Of a stretch of DNA of 64,000 bases, positions 17,114 to 25,800 are shown in pieces. Below the pieces are notes generated by a model. The model made no database searches. It was not told where the DNA came from and worked only from the letters and a program-made list of their open reading frames with translations. The stretch is from contig NZ_JACIAY010000004.1 in assembly GCF_014194975.1 (NCBI RefSeq), positions 248,001 through 312,000 on the forward strand. The letters are read 5' to 3'. The DNA comes from Sphingomonas sp. BK580. Lineage in GTDB: Bacteria > Pseudomonadota > Alphaproteobacteria > Sphingomonadales > Sphingomonadaceae. Every line of letters begins with the position of its first letter. Positions within the stretch are counted from its first letter, which is position 1. The translations under genes were made by a program, and so were the position numbers.

Positions 17114-17888
17114 GCCCGGCGCGGCGCGCACCTTTCTCGGGCTACGGTTCGATCCGCTCGATACCGAGGCCGCGCTCGCCTGGCTGCGCGACGCGAGCGC
17201 GGACTCGCCCTTCGCCTATGTGGTGACCCCCAACGTCGACCATATCGTGCGGCTCGACGCCGCGGGCCGCGAGGACCCGACCGGCGCCGCGCTGTGGCGC
17301 GCCTACGAGGGCGCCGCGCTCACCTTGTGCGACAGCCGCGTGCTCGCGCGGCTGGCACGCTGGTGCGGCGTGACGCTGCCGGTCGCGCCGGGGAGCGACC
17401 TCACCGTCCGGCTGTTCGACGAGGTGTTGCGACCGGGCGACCGTGTCGCGATCATCGGTGGGGACGCGGCGCTGCTCGCGGCGTTGCGACAGCGCTACCC
17501 GGCGCTCGACCTCGTCCAGCACGTCCCGCCGATGGGGCTGCTGCGCGATGCCGCGGCGCTGGAGGCGGCGGCGGCGTTCGGTCGCGACTCGAGCGCTCGC
17601 TTCCTCCTGCTCGCGGTCGGCTCGCCGCAGCAGGAGATCGTCGCCGCGCGGATCGCCGCGCTGCCGGGGGCGCACGGCGTGGCGCTGTGCGTCGGCGCCT
17701 CGCTCGACTTCATCGTCGGGCGGCAGCGCCGCGCCCCGCGGCTGGTGCAGCGGCTCGGGCTGGAGTGGGCGCATCGCCTCGCGTCGCAGCCGCGCCGGCT
17801 GTGGCGTCGCTATCTGATCGAGGGGCCGCGCATCTTCCGCCTGGCGCGGGCGTGGCGCGCGGGACGCGGCGCGGTCGTCCCGGACTGA
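17103..17888 (+). CDS. WecB/TagA/CpsF family glycosyltransferase (GT26)
   Basis: A 261-residue cytosolic-face transferase that typically adds the second sugar to the lipid-linked primer. Diagnostic motifs are present: VVTPNVDHIVRL (the T-P-N-x-D site), LTLCDSRVLARLA, LLAVGSPQQE and CVGASLDFIVGRQRRAPRLVQRLGLEW. The C-terminal part is basic and probably lies on the membrane. The ATG lies inside the 3' end of the priming transferase gene, so translation is coupled and the two steps are probably consecutive. Confidence 0.9.
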   Translation: MRTEPGAARTFLGLRFDPLDTEAALAWLRDASADSPFAYVVTPNVDHIVRLDAAGREDPTGAALWRAYEGAALTLCDSRVLARLARWCGVTLPVAPGSDLTVRLFDEVLRPGDRVAIIGGDAALLAALRQRYPALDLVQHVPPMGLLRDAAALEAAAAFGRDSSARFLLLAVGSPQQEIVAARIAALPGAHGVALCVGASLDFIVGRQRRAPRLVQRLGLEWAHRLASQPRRLWRRYLIEGPRIFRLARAWRAGRGAVVPD

Positions 17889-17892
17889 GCGC

Positions 17893-18444
17893 GTGGACGA
17901 TCGCTGGCACCCGCAGATCGGCGATCCCACCGCGATCGGCTGGATCACCGTCCTGGCCTATCCCGTCGCCGCGCTCCTGTGCGCCGCGGCGCAGCGGCGC
18001 GACGGCGCCGGCCCGCGCCCGCGCTTCTTCTGGCTGTGGCTCGCCGTGCTGCTCGTCCTGCTGGGGATCAATAAGCAATTGGACCTGCAGTCGCTCTTCA
18101 CTCAAGTCCTGCGGGATCGGGCGAAGGCGCACGGCTGGTACGAGCGGCGGCGCGAGTTCCAGGCGCTGTTCATCTTCGTGATCGCGGGGATCGGCGCGGC
18201 GCTTCTCGCTGCACTGCCGTATGTCATGCGGCACCAGCCGCGCGCGCGGAACATCGCGTTGGCGGGGCTCGTCTTCCTTTACGGCTTCATCCTCGTGCGC
18301 GCTTCGTCGTTCCACCACGTCGACTGGGCGCTGAGCCAGACGATCCTCTGCGTTCGACTCAATTGGATACTGGAACTGGGCGGGATCCTCATCGCCGCGG
18401 CGGGGGCGATGACGGTGTCGCAAAACCCGCGAGGCCCGCGTTAA
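17893..18444 (+). CDS. Hypothetical membrane protein, four transmembrane segments
   Basis: A 183-residue protein I do not recognise. Four hydrophobic segments are visible: about 17-33, 47-60 (FFWLWLAVLLVLLGINKQLD), 92-108 and 120-135, with a further weak one near 155-172. A conserved-looking GINKQLDLQ sits at the end of segment two. It starts at GTG four bases after the preceding stop, so it is the last gene of the polysaccharide assembly operon. A role in export or cell-surface modification is possible by position only. Confidence 0.7.
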   Translation: MDDRWHPQIGDPTAIGWITVLAYPVAALLCAAAQRRDGAGPRPRFFWLWLAVLLVLLGINKQLDLQSLFTQVLRDRAKAHGWYERRREFQALFIFVIAGIGAALLAALPYVMRHQPRARNIALAGLVFLYGFILVRASSFHHVDWALSQTILCVRLNWILELGGILIAAAGAMTVSQNPRGPR

Positions 18445-18804
18445 CTATAAGTATTAAGTTATCGGCGCGCTCCCGACCGGGCGGACGCAGCGATCGACGG
18501 CCGGTCGGCAAGACTCATCCCATCACCTAAGTGACCTATCCGTCCCGTTATTGGAAAAGCGGTGCGTTGCGCTGTGTCGCACTCTGCGCTCTTAGATATG
18601 CAGGACGAAGTGAGGCGGATCTTACGCAGCCTGCCCTTTGTAACACTGAGGACATGTCCCGAAATTGTCCGAGGTGCTTCAAATCGGCGGTGGTGAAGTT
18701 TCCGTGGACCACTATCAGCCGAGTGATCGGATGGTGAGCCAACCGCGTCATTCAACCGTCCGGGTCGTGGTGTCTCAGGTCTTTAAGGAAAGGGAGTTAT
18801 CCGC
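18445..18804. other. Intergenic region upstream of a PEP-CTERM gene
   Basis: A 360-bp space with lower GC than its surroundings (TTAACTATAAGTATTAAG near 18442-18460). No credible coding frame is present. It probably holds the terminator of the assembly operon and the promoter of the PEP-CTERM gene; I could not fix either one. Confidence 0.5.
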
Positions 18805-19317
18805 ATGAAGAAGTTCGTTGCATCCGCACTCGTCGCCGGCGCCTTCGTCGCCGCGAGCCCCGCCATGGCGGCTACCACCATCACGCTCTCCCAGGGCACG
18901 GATGGCACCTACTCGGGCACGACCGGCTCGGTGACGCCGATGGTCGGCGCCTTCAACGACACCTACGAGTTCGCCGTGCCGACCGCCGGTTCGGTCAGCG
19001 CCAGCGTCATCTCGCTGTCGATCACGGGCGGGCTGCAGCTGATGTCGGGCAGCCTCAACGGCACCGCGCTGACGCTGACCAAGCTCAGCGACTATGTGTA
19101 CACGCTGACGCTGCCGACCGCCGGCATCCCGTCGATCGCCAACCCGCAGCGGCTGCTGATCAGCGGCAACTCGTCGGGCGGCGGCAGCTACACCGCCAAC
19201 GTCAGCTTCGCCGCGGTGCCGGAGCCGGCCACCTGGGCGCTGATGATCCTGGGCTTCGGCGTGGTCGGTTATTCGATGCGCCGCCGCCCGGCGGTTCGCT
19301 TCTCGCAGGCGATCTGA
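18805..19317 (+). CDS. PEP-CTERM exported protein (PEPxxWA type)
   Basis: A 170-residue secreted protein. The signal peptide is MKKFVASALVAGAFVAASPA plus MA, with cleavage after AMA. The mature domain is Ser/Thr/Gly-rich with predicted beta strands (TYEFAVPTAGSVSASVISLS, LKLSDYVYTLTLPTAG-like). The C-terminus is the full sorting signal: VPEPATWALMILGFG, then VVGY and the basic tail MRRR. The motif makes it an exosortase substrate. AAGGAAAGGGAG upstream is a strong ribosome site. The function of the mature domain is unknown; proteins of this type are surface or matrix components. Confidence 0.9.
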   Translation: MKKFVASALVAGAFVAASPAMAATTITLSQGTDGTYSGTTGSVTPMVGAFNDTYEFAVPTAGSVSASVISLSITGGLQLMSGSLNGTALTLTKLSDYVYTLTLPTAGIPSIANPQRLLISGNSSGGGSYTANVSFAAVPEPATWALMILGFGVVGYSMRRRPAVRFSQAI

Positions 19318-19445
19318 TCGGCCCGCCGACCGGATGAGGCTATGAAGCAAGCGGCGGTCGTCCTACCGGGCGGCCGCCGTTTTCGCGTTGCCCCGCCGCC
19401 GGCATCGGCGCAGGGCGGGGGTTCGCCGAGGTGGGAAGGTCGAGG

Positions 19446-20384
19446 ATGAGTCCGCAGATCGGTTTCGTGATCCTGTCGCATCGTGAGCCGCGTCAGTTGC
19501 TGCGGCTGGTGCGCACACTCAATCGACTCTACGGCGACCCGCCGATCGCGTGCCACCACGATATGGCGCAATGCCCGATCGATGCGTCGCTCTTCCCGCG
19601 CAACGTCCGCTTCGTCGTCCGGAGCATCCGCACCGGCTGGGCGAAATGGTCGGTGGTGCGCGCCTGCCTCGCCGCGCTGGAGCTGCTGTACCGCGACGCT
19701 GACCCGGACTGGTTCGTGCTGCTCAGTGGCGCCGATTACCCGATCAAGTCCGCCGACGCGGTCCGCGCCGAGCTGGCCGCGGCGCAGGTCGACGCGCTGA
19801 TCGATTATCGCCAGCTCGGCGACACCGCGGCGAGCGCGCTCGAGCGGTTCGGGCCGCGCAATCCCGAACTCGGCCAGTTCGAGTCGGACGGCAACCGCCG
19901 GCTCAAGAAGAGCCACTATCGGGGCGCGGAGCTGTGGTTCCCGATACTGCGCTTCAACGACAGCGGGCGGCGCGTGCGGCCCGGGCGATACACCTGGCAC
20001 CTGCCGTTCGCCTCGCCGTTGACGCCCTTCTCGCGCGATTTCCCGTGCTTCTACGGCGACCATTGGATCACTGCCGACCGGCGTGCGGCGCGGCTGCTGC
20101 TGACTCCGAGCGAGCGCCACCTGCGGCTGCAGCGCCACCTGCACCGCCGCGCGCTCCCGGAGGAATGCTATTACCAGACCGTGCTGTGCAATGAGCCGGG
20201 GCTGACGCTCGATCGCGACAACCGGCGCTACGCGCAGTGGAACGGTGGCGGGGCGCACCCGCAGCAGCTCGGCCTCGCCGACCTGCCCGCGATCATGGCC
20301 TCGAGCGCGCATTTCGCGCGCAAATTCGAGCACGACGATCCCGTGCTTGACCGGATCGACACGCTGTTGTTCGACGGCGGCTGA
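19446..20384 (+). CDS. GT14-like glycosyltransferase (core-2/I-branching family)
   Basis: About 312 residues, starting MSPQIGFVILSHREPRQLLR. That opening, WFVLLSGADYPIKSADAVRA, the EECYYQTVLCN stretch and the following WNGGGAHPQQL match bacterial members of the beta-1,6-N-acetylglucosaminyltransferase-like family. These transfer sugars onto glycans or surface polysaccharides. No signal peptide is seen, so it is cytosolic. The ATG at 19446 has GGGAAGG about nine bases upstream. It lies between a PEP-CTERM gene and a phosphatase gene; the acceptor is unknown. Confidence 0.82.
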   Translation: MSPQIGFVILSHREPRQLLRLVRTLNRLYGDPPIACHHDMAQCPIDASLFPRNVRFVVRSIRTGWAKWSVVRACLAALELLYRDADPDWFVLLSGADYPIKSADAVRAELAAAQVDALIDYRQLGDTAASALERFGPRNPELGQFESDGNRRLKKSHYRGAELWFPILRFNDSGRRVRPGRYTWHLPFASPLTPFSRDFPCFYGDHWITADRRAARLLLTPSERHLRLQRHLHRRALPEECYYQTVLCNEPGLTLDRDNRRYAQWNGGGAHPQQLGLADLPAIMASSAHFARKFEHDDPVLDRIDTLLFDGG

Positions 20385-20431
20385 CCGCGCCGCCGCAGTA
20401 CGGCGGGCATTTGTGAGGCAGCAATGCGGCG

Positions 20432-21190
20432 ATGATCGGGCGATGGCTGGGCCGTGACCGCGAGCGGCGCTACTGCCTGCCCGAGGGCGTGCGCGCCTAT
20501 GCCGTCGGCGACGTCCACGGCCGCGCCGACCTGCTCGCGCCGATGCTCGACTGGATCCGCGAGGACAGCGACTCGCGCGGCGGCTACCCCGAGGTTCACG
20601 TCGTCTTCCTCGGCGACCTGATCGACCGCGGCCCCGCCTCGGCCGCGGTGGTGAGCATGCTCGCGAGCGGACGCGCCGCGTTCGGGCAGCGCCACTTCAT
20701 CCGCGGCAACCATGAGCAGGTGCTGCTCGACATCCTCGACGGCGCGTGGGAGCGGCTCGACGACTGGCTCGCGGTCGGCGGGGTGGAGACGCTGGTGAGC
20801 TACGGTGTCGACCCGGCGCTCCACCTGCGCGACCCCGAGGCGTTCCGCCGCGCGATCCACGAGGCGATCCCGTCGCTCCACGTGGCCTTCCTGCGGCGGA
20901 TGGTCGCCAAGGTCCGTCTCGGCGACTATCTCTTCGTCCACGCCGGGATCCGCCCGCGCGTGCCGCTCGACGAGCAGAGCGAGCGCGACCTGCGCTGGAT
21001 CCGCCGCGACTTCCTCGACAGTCGAGTCGACCACGGGGTGATGGTGGTTCACGGCCATACCGTGAGCGACAAGGTCGAGGTCCGGCGCAACCGCATCGGC
21101 ATCGACACCGGGGCCTATGCCTCTGACCGGCTCTCCGTCCTCGGGCTGGAGGCGGACCGCCGCTGGGTGCTCGCCAGCCGGTTGGGGTGA
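20432..21190 (+). CDS. Metallophosphoesterase, Ser/Thr protein phosphatase type
   Basis: A 252-residue calcineurin-like phosphatase with all metal and phosphate motifs: VGDVHGRAD, FLGDLIDRGP, FIRGNHEQ, FVHAGIRP and VVHGHT. It resembles bacterial diadenosine-tetraphosphatase and PrpA-like enzymes of the same length. It could dephosphorylate a protein; in a window with a BY-kinase this is tempting, but these phosphatases normally act on Ser/Thr or nucleotides. It is 47 bp downstream of the glycosyltransferase gene, on the same strand. Confidence 0.9.
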   Translation: MIGRWLGRDRERRYCLPEGVRAYAVGDVHGRADLLAPMLDWIREDSDSRGGYPEVHVVFLGDLIDRGPASAAVVSMLASGRAAFGQRHFIRGNHEQVLLDILDGAWERLDDWLAVGGVETLVSYGVDPALHLRDPEAFRRAIHEAIPSLHVAFLRRMVAKVRLGDYLFVHAGIRPRVPLDEQSERDLRWIRRDFLDSRVDHGVMVVHGHTVSDKVEVRRNRIGIDTGAYASDRLSVLGLEADRRWVLASRLG

Positions 21191-21228
21191 GCGGCGTCGC
21201 CCGCGCGACGGCGGCTTGGCTCAGCGCG

Positions 21229-21756
21229 TCAGAAGGGCCGCTCGCCCAGGTAATTGCCCGCGTTCTTGTAGCGACACACCAGCACGTCCTCCGCGCCGCC
21301 GCGCGCCACCGCGCAGCCGACCTCGTCGGTGTCGCGCCACATCAGCTGGGTGTAGTGGCCGACGTCGTCGACGCGGCCGGTCACGCTGTTGTATGGAAAC
21401 ACGCCGGGGCGGAAGTAGCGCTTCTCGCGGATCCAGCCGTTCACCATCGCCTCGGGCGTGAAATAGCCGCGCGTGCCGGCCCAGAGGTTCTCGCCCTCGG
21501 GGTCATAGCGGCGCTCGGGCGCGTGCTCGAAGCGGCCGGTGCTGGCGAGATAGTCGGCCCAGCGCTGCGCCGACTGGACGAGCTCGCGGTTCCAGCGCAG
21601 CGGCGCGAGGCCGACCGAGGCGCGCTCGTGATTGTGCGCCGCGAGAACGCGGGCGTCGAAGGTCTGTGAGAAGCTCGCCGCGCCGCTCAGCAGCGGGGCG
21701 GCCAGCAGGGCAGCGACGGCGGCGATGAGCCGGCGGGGCGCGTGGGCGCGCGGCAT
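21229..21756 (-). CDS. CAP-domain (SCP/PR-1-like) secreted protein
   Basis: About 175 residues. The signal peptide is RLIAAVAALLAAPLLSGAAS. The CAP domain is complete: LAAHNHERASVGLAPLRWN (first His), PEGENLWAGTRGYF (Glu), VGHYTQLMWRDTDEVGC (second His) and a final CRYKNAGNYLGERPF. Bacterial CAP proteins are extracellular or periplasmic and act on the envelope or bind ligands; the precise role here is unknown. I chose the ATG at 21754-21756 because it begins the signal peptide. It lies 100 bp downstream of the L,D-transpeptidase gene on the same strand and may be in one unit with it. Confidence 0.9.
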   Translation of the reverse strand: MPRAHAPRRLIAAVAALLAAPLLSGAASFSQTFDARVLAAHNHERASVGLAPLRWNRELVQSAQRWADYLASTGRFEHAPERRYDPEGENLWAGTRGYFTPEAMVNGWIREKRYFRPGVFPYNSVTGRVDDVGHYTQLMWRDTDEVGCAVARGGAEDVLVCRYKNAGNYLGERPF

Positions 21757-21855
21757 GTCCGGAACCCTTCCTGATGCTCGATCCAGGAGGGCGATGTACC
21801 GGGGCGCCACTTGCCAACCGGTCGCCAAACACGGTTAGCGGCGGGTAAGCTATGT

Positions 21856-22485
21856 TTACGCGGTGATCGTGACGAGGTCGCCGCGCGCGCTGGCGGCGAA
21901 GACGCGGCGCGCGAAATCCTCGGGGATGCCGACGCAGCCGTGCGTGGCATAGCCGCGCCGCACCGCGCTGGCGTGGATCGCGACGCCGTCGTTCGTGAGC
22001 CGCAGCATGTACGGCATCTCGGCGTCGTAGAGCGTCGACTGGTGGAGCCGCGCGCGCGCCAGGATCGGAAAGGTCCCTGTCGGGGTGGGTTTATGGTCGG
22101 TGCCGTAGAGGATCACGGCCGTGCCGATCTCGTGGCCGTCGCGGAACACCGACATGAGCTGACGCGACAGGTCGACCCGGATGCGGGTGGCGCCCCCCGC
22201 GGGCACGCCGCTCTCGTTCCACACGTAGTCGCCGAAGCGCATCGGGCGATCGACGCGGAGCAGGCTGTGGACCAGCAGCCGCGTCCCGTCGGGCGCCACC
22301 AGGGCCGGCTCGCGCCCGACCGGGTAGCTCACGCGCGTGCCGTAGCTGCCGACCGTCGTCGCCGGCGCGGTCGCGCGCGGACCGGGCAGGGGGGGCGGGG
22401 CAGCCGATCGGCTCCACCACGCCATGCCGAGCGCGCCGACGCCGGCCGCGGCCAGCGCGACCGCCGCGCCGGCGAGCCGGCTCAT
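21856..22485 (-). CDS. L,D-transpeptidase (YkuD domain), membrane-anchored
   Basis: A 209-residue periplasmic enzyme with an N-terminal anchor (AGAAVALAAAGVGALGMAWW). The YkuD domain runs from about residue 100 to 209: IRVDLSRQLMSVFRDGHEIG, PTPTGTFPILAR, then AIHASAVRRGYATHGCVG with His171, His182 and catalytic Cys184. In most family members the residue two after the Cys is Arg (HGCxR); here it is Gly, a recognisable variant. It should form 3-3 crosslinks in peptidoglycan or attach proteins to it. The ATG overlaps the stop of the upstream PEP-CTERM gene by 4 bp (ATGA), so the two are co-translated. Confidence 0.9.
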   Translation of the reverse strand: MSRLAGAAVALAAAGVGALGMAWWSRSAAPPPLPGPRATAPATTVGSYGTRVSYPVGREPALVAPDGTRLLVHSLLRVDRPMRFGDYVWNESGVPAGGATRIRVDLSRQLMSVFRDGHEIGTAVILYGTDHKPTPTGTFPILARARLHQSTLYDAEMPYMLRLTNDGVAIHASAVRRGYATHGCVGIPEDFARRVFAASARGDLVTITA

Positions 22486-23141
22486 GCCGCCGCGTCGGCC
22501 TCCGCCGCGCGGCGACGCGCGACGCGACGCAGCGCGCCGCCGACCATCAGGAAGCCGAGGATCATCGTCGCCCAGGTCGCCGGCTCGGGCACCGCGGGCG
22601 GCGGCGTGACGATGTCGCCACCGCCACCGCCACCGCCACCCGTGCCACCACCGGGGATGAACGGCGTCGACGGGGTGAAGCCACCGCCCGGCGGGAGCGG
22701 GCCGAGCGCGGCCGGGGTGAGCGGCACGTCACCGACCGGCACCCCCGGCGCGAAAGCGAGCGGCGTCTCGGGCAGCTCGACATAGGGCGGTGCCCAGCCG
22801 ATGCTCGGCCGCTCGCGCACGTTGCTCAGCACGCGCTCGCTCGGCGCGCCGGGCAGCGGCACGCGCGGGCGCGACGCCAGCCGCTGCTTGGCCGGCTTGG
22901 TGGTGAACATCGCGCCCGCGTCGCGACCGCCCGGCGAGCGCGCGCCGAGGATGGCGGACGGATCGGGCAGGTCGACGAGACGCGCGACCTTGGCCGAGGC
23001 GTCGGCGATGCCGAGCCCGCCGATCGTGCCGCCCATCGCACCATAGCTGCCGACCGCGGCCACGCCGACCAGCCCACCGACCGCGACGCGCGCGATCGTG
23101 AATTGCCACAGCACAGTGAGCGGGCGACGCCAGCTAGTCAT
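22482..23141 (-). CDS. PEP-CTERM protein with proline/glycine-rich linker
   Basis: About 219 residues. An N-terminal hydrophobic segment (VAVGGLVGVAAVGSYGAMGG) is followed by a region without a recognisable fold. A linker with poly-Gly (GGGTGGGGGGGG) leads to the sorting signal VPEPATWATMILGFLMVGGA and a basic tail with many Arg. It is an expected exosortase substrate and looks like a tether, not an enzyme. I chose the ATG at 23139-23141 with AGGGA about ten bases upstream; a TTG 30 bases earlier is open. Its 3' end overlaps the L,D-transpeptidase start. Confidence 0.82.
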   Translation of the reverse strand: MTSWRRPLTVLWQFTIARVAVGGLVGVAAVGSYGAMGGTIGGLGIADASAKVARLVDLPDPSAILGARSPGGRDAGAMFTTKPAKQRLASRPRVPLPGAPSERVLSNVRERPSIGWAPPYVELPETPLAFAPGVPVGDVPLTPAALGPLPPGGGFTPSTPFIPGGGTGGGGGGGGDIVTPPPAVPEPATWATMILGFLMVGGALRRVARRRAAEADAAA

Positions 23142-23249
23142 CGATGAGAGTCCCTGTTTCCGGACCGACAACGGTCAAGGAAGCGCGATGATCCCTCTCT
23201 ACGTGGGTTGCCGCGTGAGTCCAGAAAAATGTCCTGTGTTAAAGGTTTA

Positions 23250-24161
23250 TCATGGGACAGTGTTGCAAGGTGGCAGCAGTCGATCGCGCTGCTGATCGAC
23301 CAATTGTGTTAACCAGTCGCGGAAGGCGCGAACCCGCCGCAACTGTCGCGTGTCACGGTGAGTGACCAGCCAGAAGCCCCGCGTGATCGCCACATCAGGG
23401 ATCACCCGACAGAGCGACTCATCGTTGCCGCCGATGAAGTGTGGCAGCACGCCGACGCCGGCGCCCGTCCCGATCAGCCGCGCCTGCGCGTTGATGCTCG
23501 AGCTGCGCAGCGTCGGCGCCAAGGCCGAGTCGATCTCATGAAGGTACCGCAGCTCGGGCGCGTATAACAGGTCGGGGATATAGCCGACGAGGCGGTGGCG
23601 CTTGCCCAGCGTCGCCAGCGTGGGTGCGCCGTCGCGCTCGATCAGCGCCCGCGCCGCATAGAGGTGGAGTGCGTAGTCGGCCAGCTTGCTCGCGACCACC
23701 GGGCCGTGGCGCGGGCGCGCGAGCAGCACCGCCACGTCGGCCTCGCGGCGCGAGGGGCTGAGAAAGCCCGAGTTGGCGACCAGGTCGACGGTGAGCGCGG
23801 GGTGCGCCGCGGCGAACGAGTGGAGATGCTCGGCGACCAGCCAGGTGCCGAACCCCTCCGACACGCTGACGCGCAGCGTGCCGGTGAGCGCGCCCGGCGG
23901 GTCCGCTCCCTCGCCGATCCGCTCGGCCGCCGCCGCCATCTGCTCGACCTGCGCGAGCAGCGCCTCGCCCGCCTCGGTCAGCACTTGTCCCTCGCGGGTC
24001 TGCTCGAACAGCGTCCGCCCCAGCCGCGCCTCGAGCCGGCGCAGCCGCCGCCCCACCGTCGTGGCGTCGACGCCGAGCAGCGCGGCCGCGCGCGCGATCT
24101 GGCCGGCGCGCGCGACCGCGAGGAAGTCCTGCAGGTCATCCCAGGCGATCGGCTGCGTCAT
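23250..24161 (-). CDS. LysR-family transcriptional regulator
   Basis: A 303-residue regulator. The N-terminal helix-turn-helix is AWDDLQDFLAVARAGQIARA, then AALLGVDATTVGRRLRRLEA. The effector-binding domain follows (LRVSVSEGFGTWLVAEHLHS and VGVLPHFIGGNDESLCRVIP). It is divergent from the methylmalonate-semialdehyde dehydrogenase gene with 81 bp between starts, so it probably controls the valine-degradation operon and itself. The inducer is unknown; a branched-chain intermediate is a fair guess. The frame runs open far upstream, but that is antisense of mmsA; the start chosen is the ATG beginning MTQPIAWDD. Confidence 0.9.
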   Translation of the reverse strand: MTQPIAWDDLQDFLAVARAGQIARAAALLGVDATTVGRRLRRLEARLGRTLFEQTREGQVLTEAGEALLAQVEQMAAAAERIGEGADPPGALTGTLRVSVSEGFGTWLVAEHLHSFAAAHPALTVDLVANSGFLSPSRREADVAVLLARPRHGPVVASKLADYALHLYAARALIERDGAPTLATLGKRHRLVGYIPDLLYAPELRYLHEIDSALAPTLRSSSINAQARLIGTGAGVGVLPHFIGGNDESLCRVIPDVAITRGFWLVTHRDTRQLRRVRAFRDWLTQLVDQQRDRLLPPCNTVP

Positions 24162-24242
24162 CGCAGGTGGAGGTTGCAGAATTGCCGCTTGCCTGCAATC
24201 GCGCCGCGCCGCACAGCGATCCCGAGAGATAGAGGAGAGGCG

Positions 24243-25796
24243 ATGCGCACCATCGACCATCACATCGCCGGCGCGGCAGCGATCGCGGGCGGCGGTGGCG
24301 CTCCGTCGGATGGCGCGCGCGGCGGCGACGTCTACGACCCCAACACGGGCCAGATACAGGCGCGCGTCATGCTCGGTACCGCCGCCGACCTGGAGCGCGC
24401 GGTGGCGGCCGCGCAGGCGGCGCAGCCCGGCTGGGCAGCGACCAACCCGCAACGCCGCGCGCGCGTGATGTTCCGGTTCAAGGAGCTGGTCGAGCGCGAG
24501 ATGGACTCGCTGGCGCGGCTGCTCTCGTCCGAGCACGGCAAGGTGATCGCCGACTCGAAGGGCGACATCCAGCGCGGGCTCGAGGTGATCGAGTTCGCCT
24601 GCGGCATCCCGCACGTGCTGAAGGGCGAGTACACGCAGGGCGCGGGCCCGGGCATCGACGTCTACTCGATGCGGCAGCCGCTCGGCATCGGCGCGGGGAT
24701 CACCCCCTTCAACTTCCCCGCGATGATCCCGATGTGGATGTTCGGGGTCGCGATCGCCTGTGGAAACGCCTTCCTGCTGAAGCCGTCGGAGCGCGACCCG
24801 AGCGTGCCGGTGCGACTCGCCGAGCTGATGCTCGAGGCCGGCGCGCCGGAGGGTATCCTGCAGGTCGTCCACGGCGACAAGGAGATGGTCGACGCGATCC
24901 TCGACCATCCCGCGATCGCGGCGGTGAGCTTCGTCGGCTCGTCCGATATCGCGCACTATGTCTACCGCCGCGGCGTCGAGGCGGGGAAGCGAGTCCAGGC
25001 GATGGGCGGCGCCAAGAACCATGGCATCGTCATGCCCGACGCCGACCTCGACCAGGTCGTCGCCGATCTCGCCGGTGCCGCCTTCGGCTCGGCGGGCGAG
25101 CGCTGCATGGCGCTGCCCGTGGTGGTGCCGGTCGGCGAGCAGACCGCGGAACGCCTGCGTGAGGCACTGGTCCCGGCGATCCGCGCGCTGCGCGTCGGCG
25201 TCTCGACCGACGCCGAGGCGCATTACGGGCCGGTGGTCAACGCCGCGCACAAGAAGCGGGTCGAGGAGTGGATCGGCACCGCGGCGGAGGAGGGCGCCGA
25301 GCTGGTCGTCGACGGTCGCGGCTTCACGCTGCAGGGGCATGAACAGGGCTTCTTCGTCGGCCCGACCCTGCTCGACCGCGTGACGCCGCAGATGCGCTCC
25401 TATCGCGAGGAGATCTTCGGGCCGGTGCTCCAGATCGTCCGCGCGCCCGACTTCGAGACGGCGCTGCGCCTGCCGAGCGAGCATCAGTACGGCAACGGCG
25501 TCGCGATCTTCACGCGCAACGGCCATGCCGCGCGCGAGTTCGCCGCGCGAGTCAACGTCGGAATGGTGGGCATCAACGTGCCGATCCCGGTGCCCGTGGC
25601 CTATCACAGCTTCGGCGGCTGGAAGCGCAGCGCGTTCGGCGACGTCAACCAGCACGGCACCGAGGGCGTGCGCTTCTGGACCAAGGTCAAGACCGTGACG
25701 CAGCGCTGGCCCGACGGCTCCGTGCTGCCGACCGGGAGCGAGGACGGTGGACCCTCGCGCGTGCAGGACGCGTTCGTGATCCCGACGATGGGGTGA
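24243..25796 (+). CDS. mmsA: CoA-acylating methylmalonate-semialdehyde dehydrogenase
   Basis: A 517-residue aldehyde dehydrogenase that makes propionyl-CoA from methylmalonate semialdehyde with NAD and CoA, the last step of valine degradation. Features: ITPFNFPAMIPMWMFGVAIA, FLLKPSERDPSVP (NAD site), VSFVGSSDIAHYVY and AMGGAKNHGIVMPDADLDQV. The last lacks the general-base Glu of hydrolytic ALDHs, as expected for CoA-acylating members. Catalytic Cys288 lies in GSAGERCMALPV. The length is normal. It is first in the operon, four bp before the lipoprotein gene. Confidence 0.95.
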   Translation: MRTIDHHIAGAAAIAGGGGAPSDGARGGDVYDPNTGQIQARVMLGTAADLERAVAAAQAAQPGWAATNPQRRARVMFRFKELVEREMDSLARLLSSEHGKVIADSKGDIQRGLEVIEFACGIPHVLKGEYTQGAGPGIDVYSMRQPLGIGAGITPFNFPAMIPMWMFGVAIACGNAFLLKPSERDPSVPVRLAELMLEAGAPEGILQVVHGDKEMVDAILDHPAIAAVSFVGSSDIAHYVYRRGVEAGKRVQAMGGAKNHGIVMPDADLDQVVADLAGAAFGSAGERCMALPVVVPVGEQTAERLREALVPAIRALRVGVSTDAEAHYGPVVNAAHKKRVEEWIGTAAEEGAELVVDGRGFTLQGHEQGFFVGPTLLDRVTPQMRSYREEIFGPVLQIVRAPDFETALRLPSEHQYGNGVAIFTRNGHAAREFAARVNVGMVGINVPIPVPVAYHSFGGWKRSAFGDVNQHGTEGVRFWTKVKTVTQRWPDGSVLPTGSEDGGPSRVQDAFVIPTMG

Positions 25797-25800
25797 CGAT

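Noticed and set aside
14152..17131. Long minus-strand frames (479 and 617 codons) opposite the TPR and priming transferase genes
   Set aside because: Composition is His/Arg/Gln-rich with no domain, a usual artefact of high GC; the plus strand has clear families.
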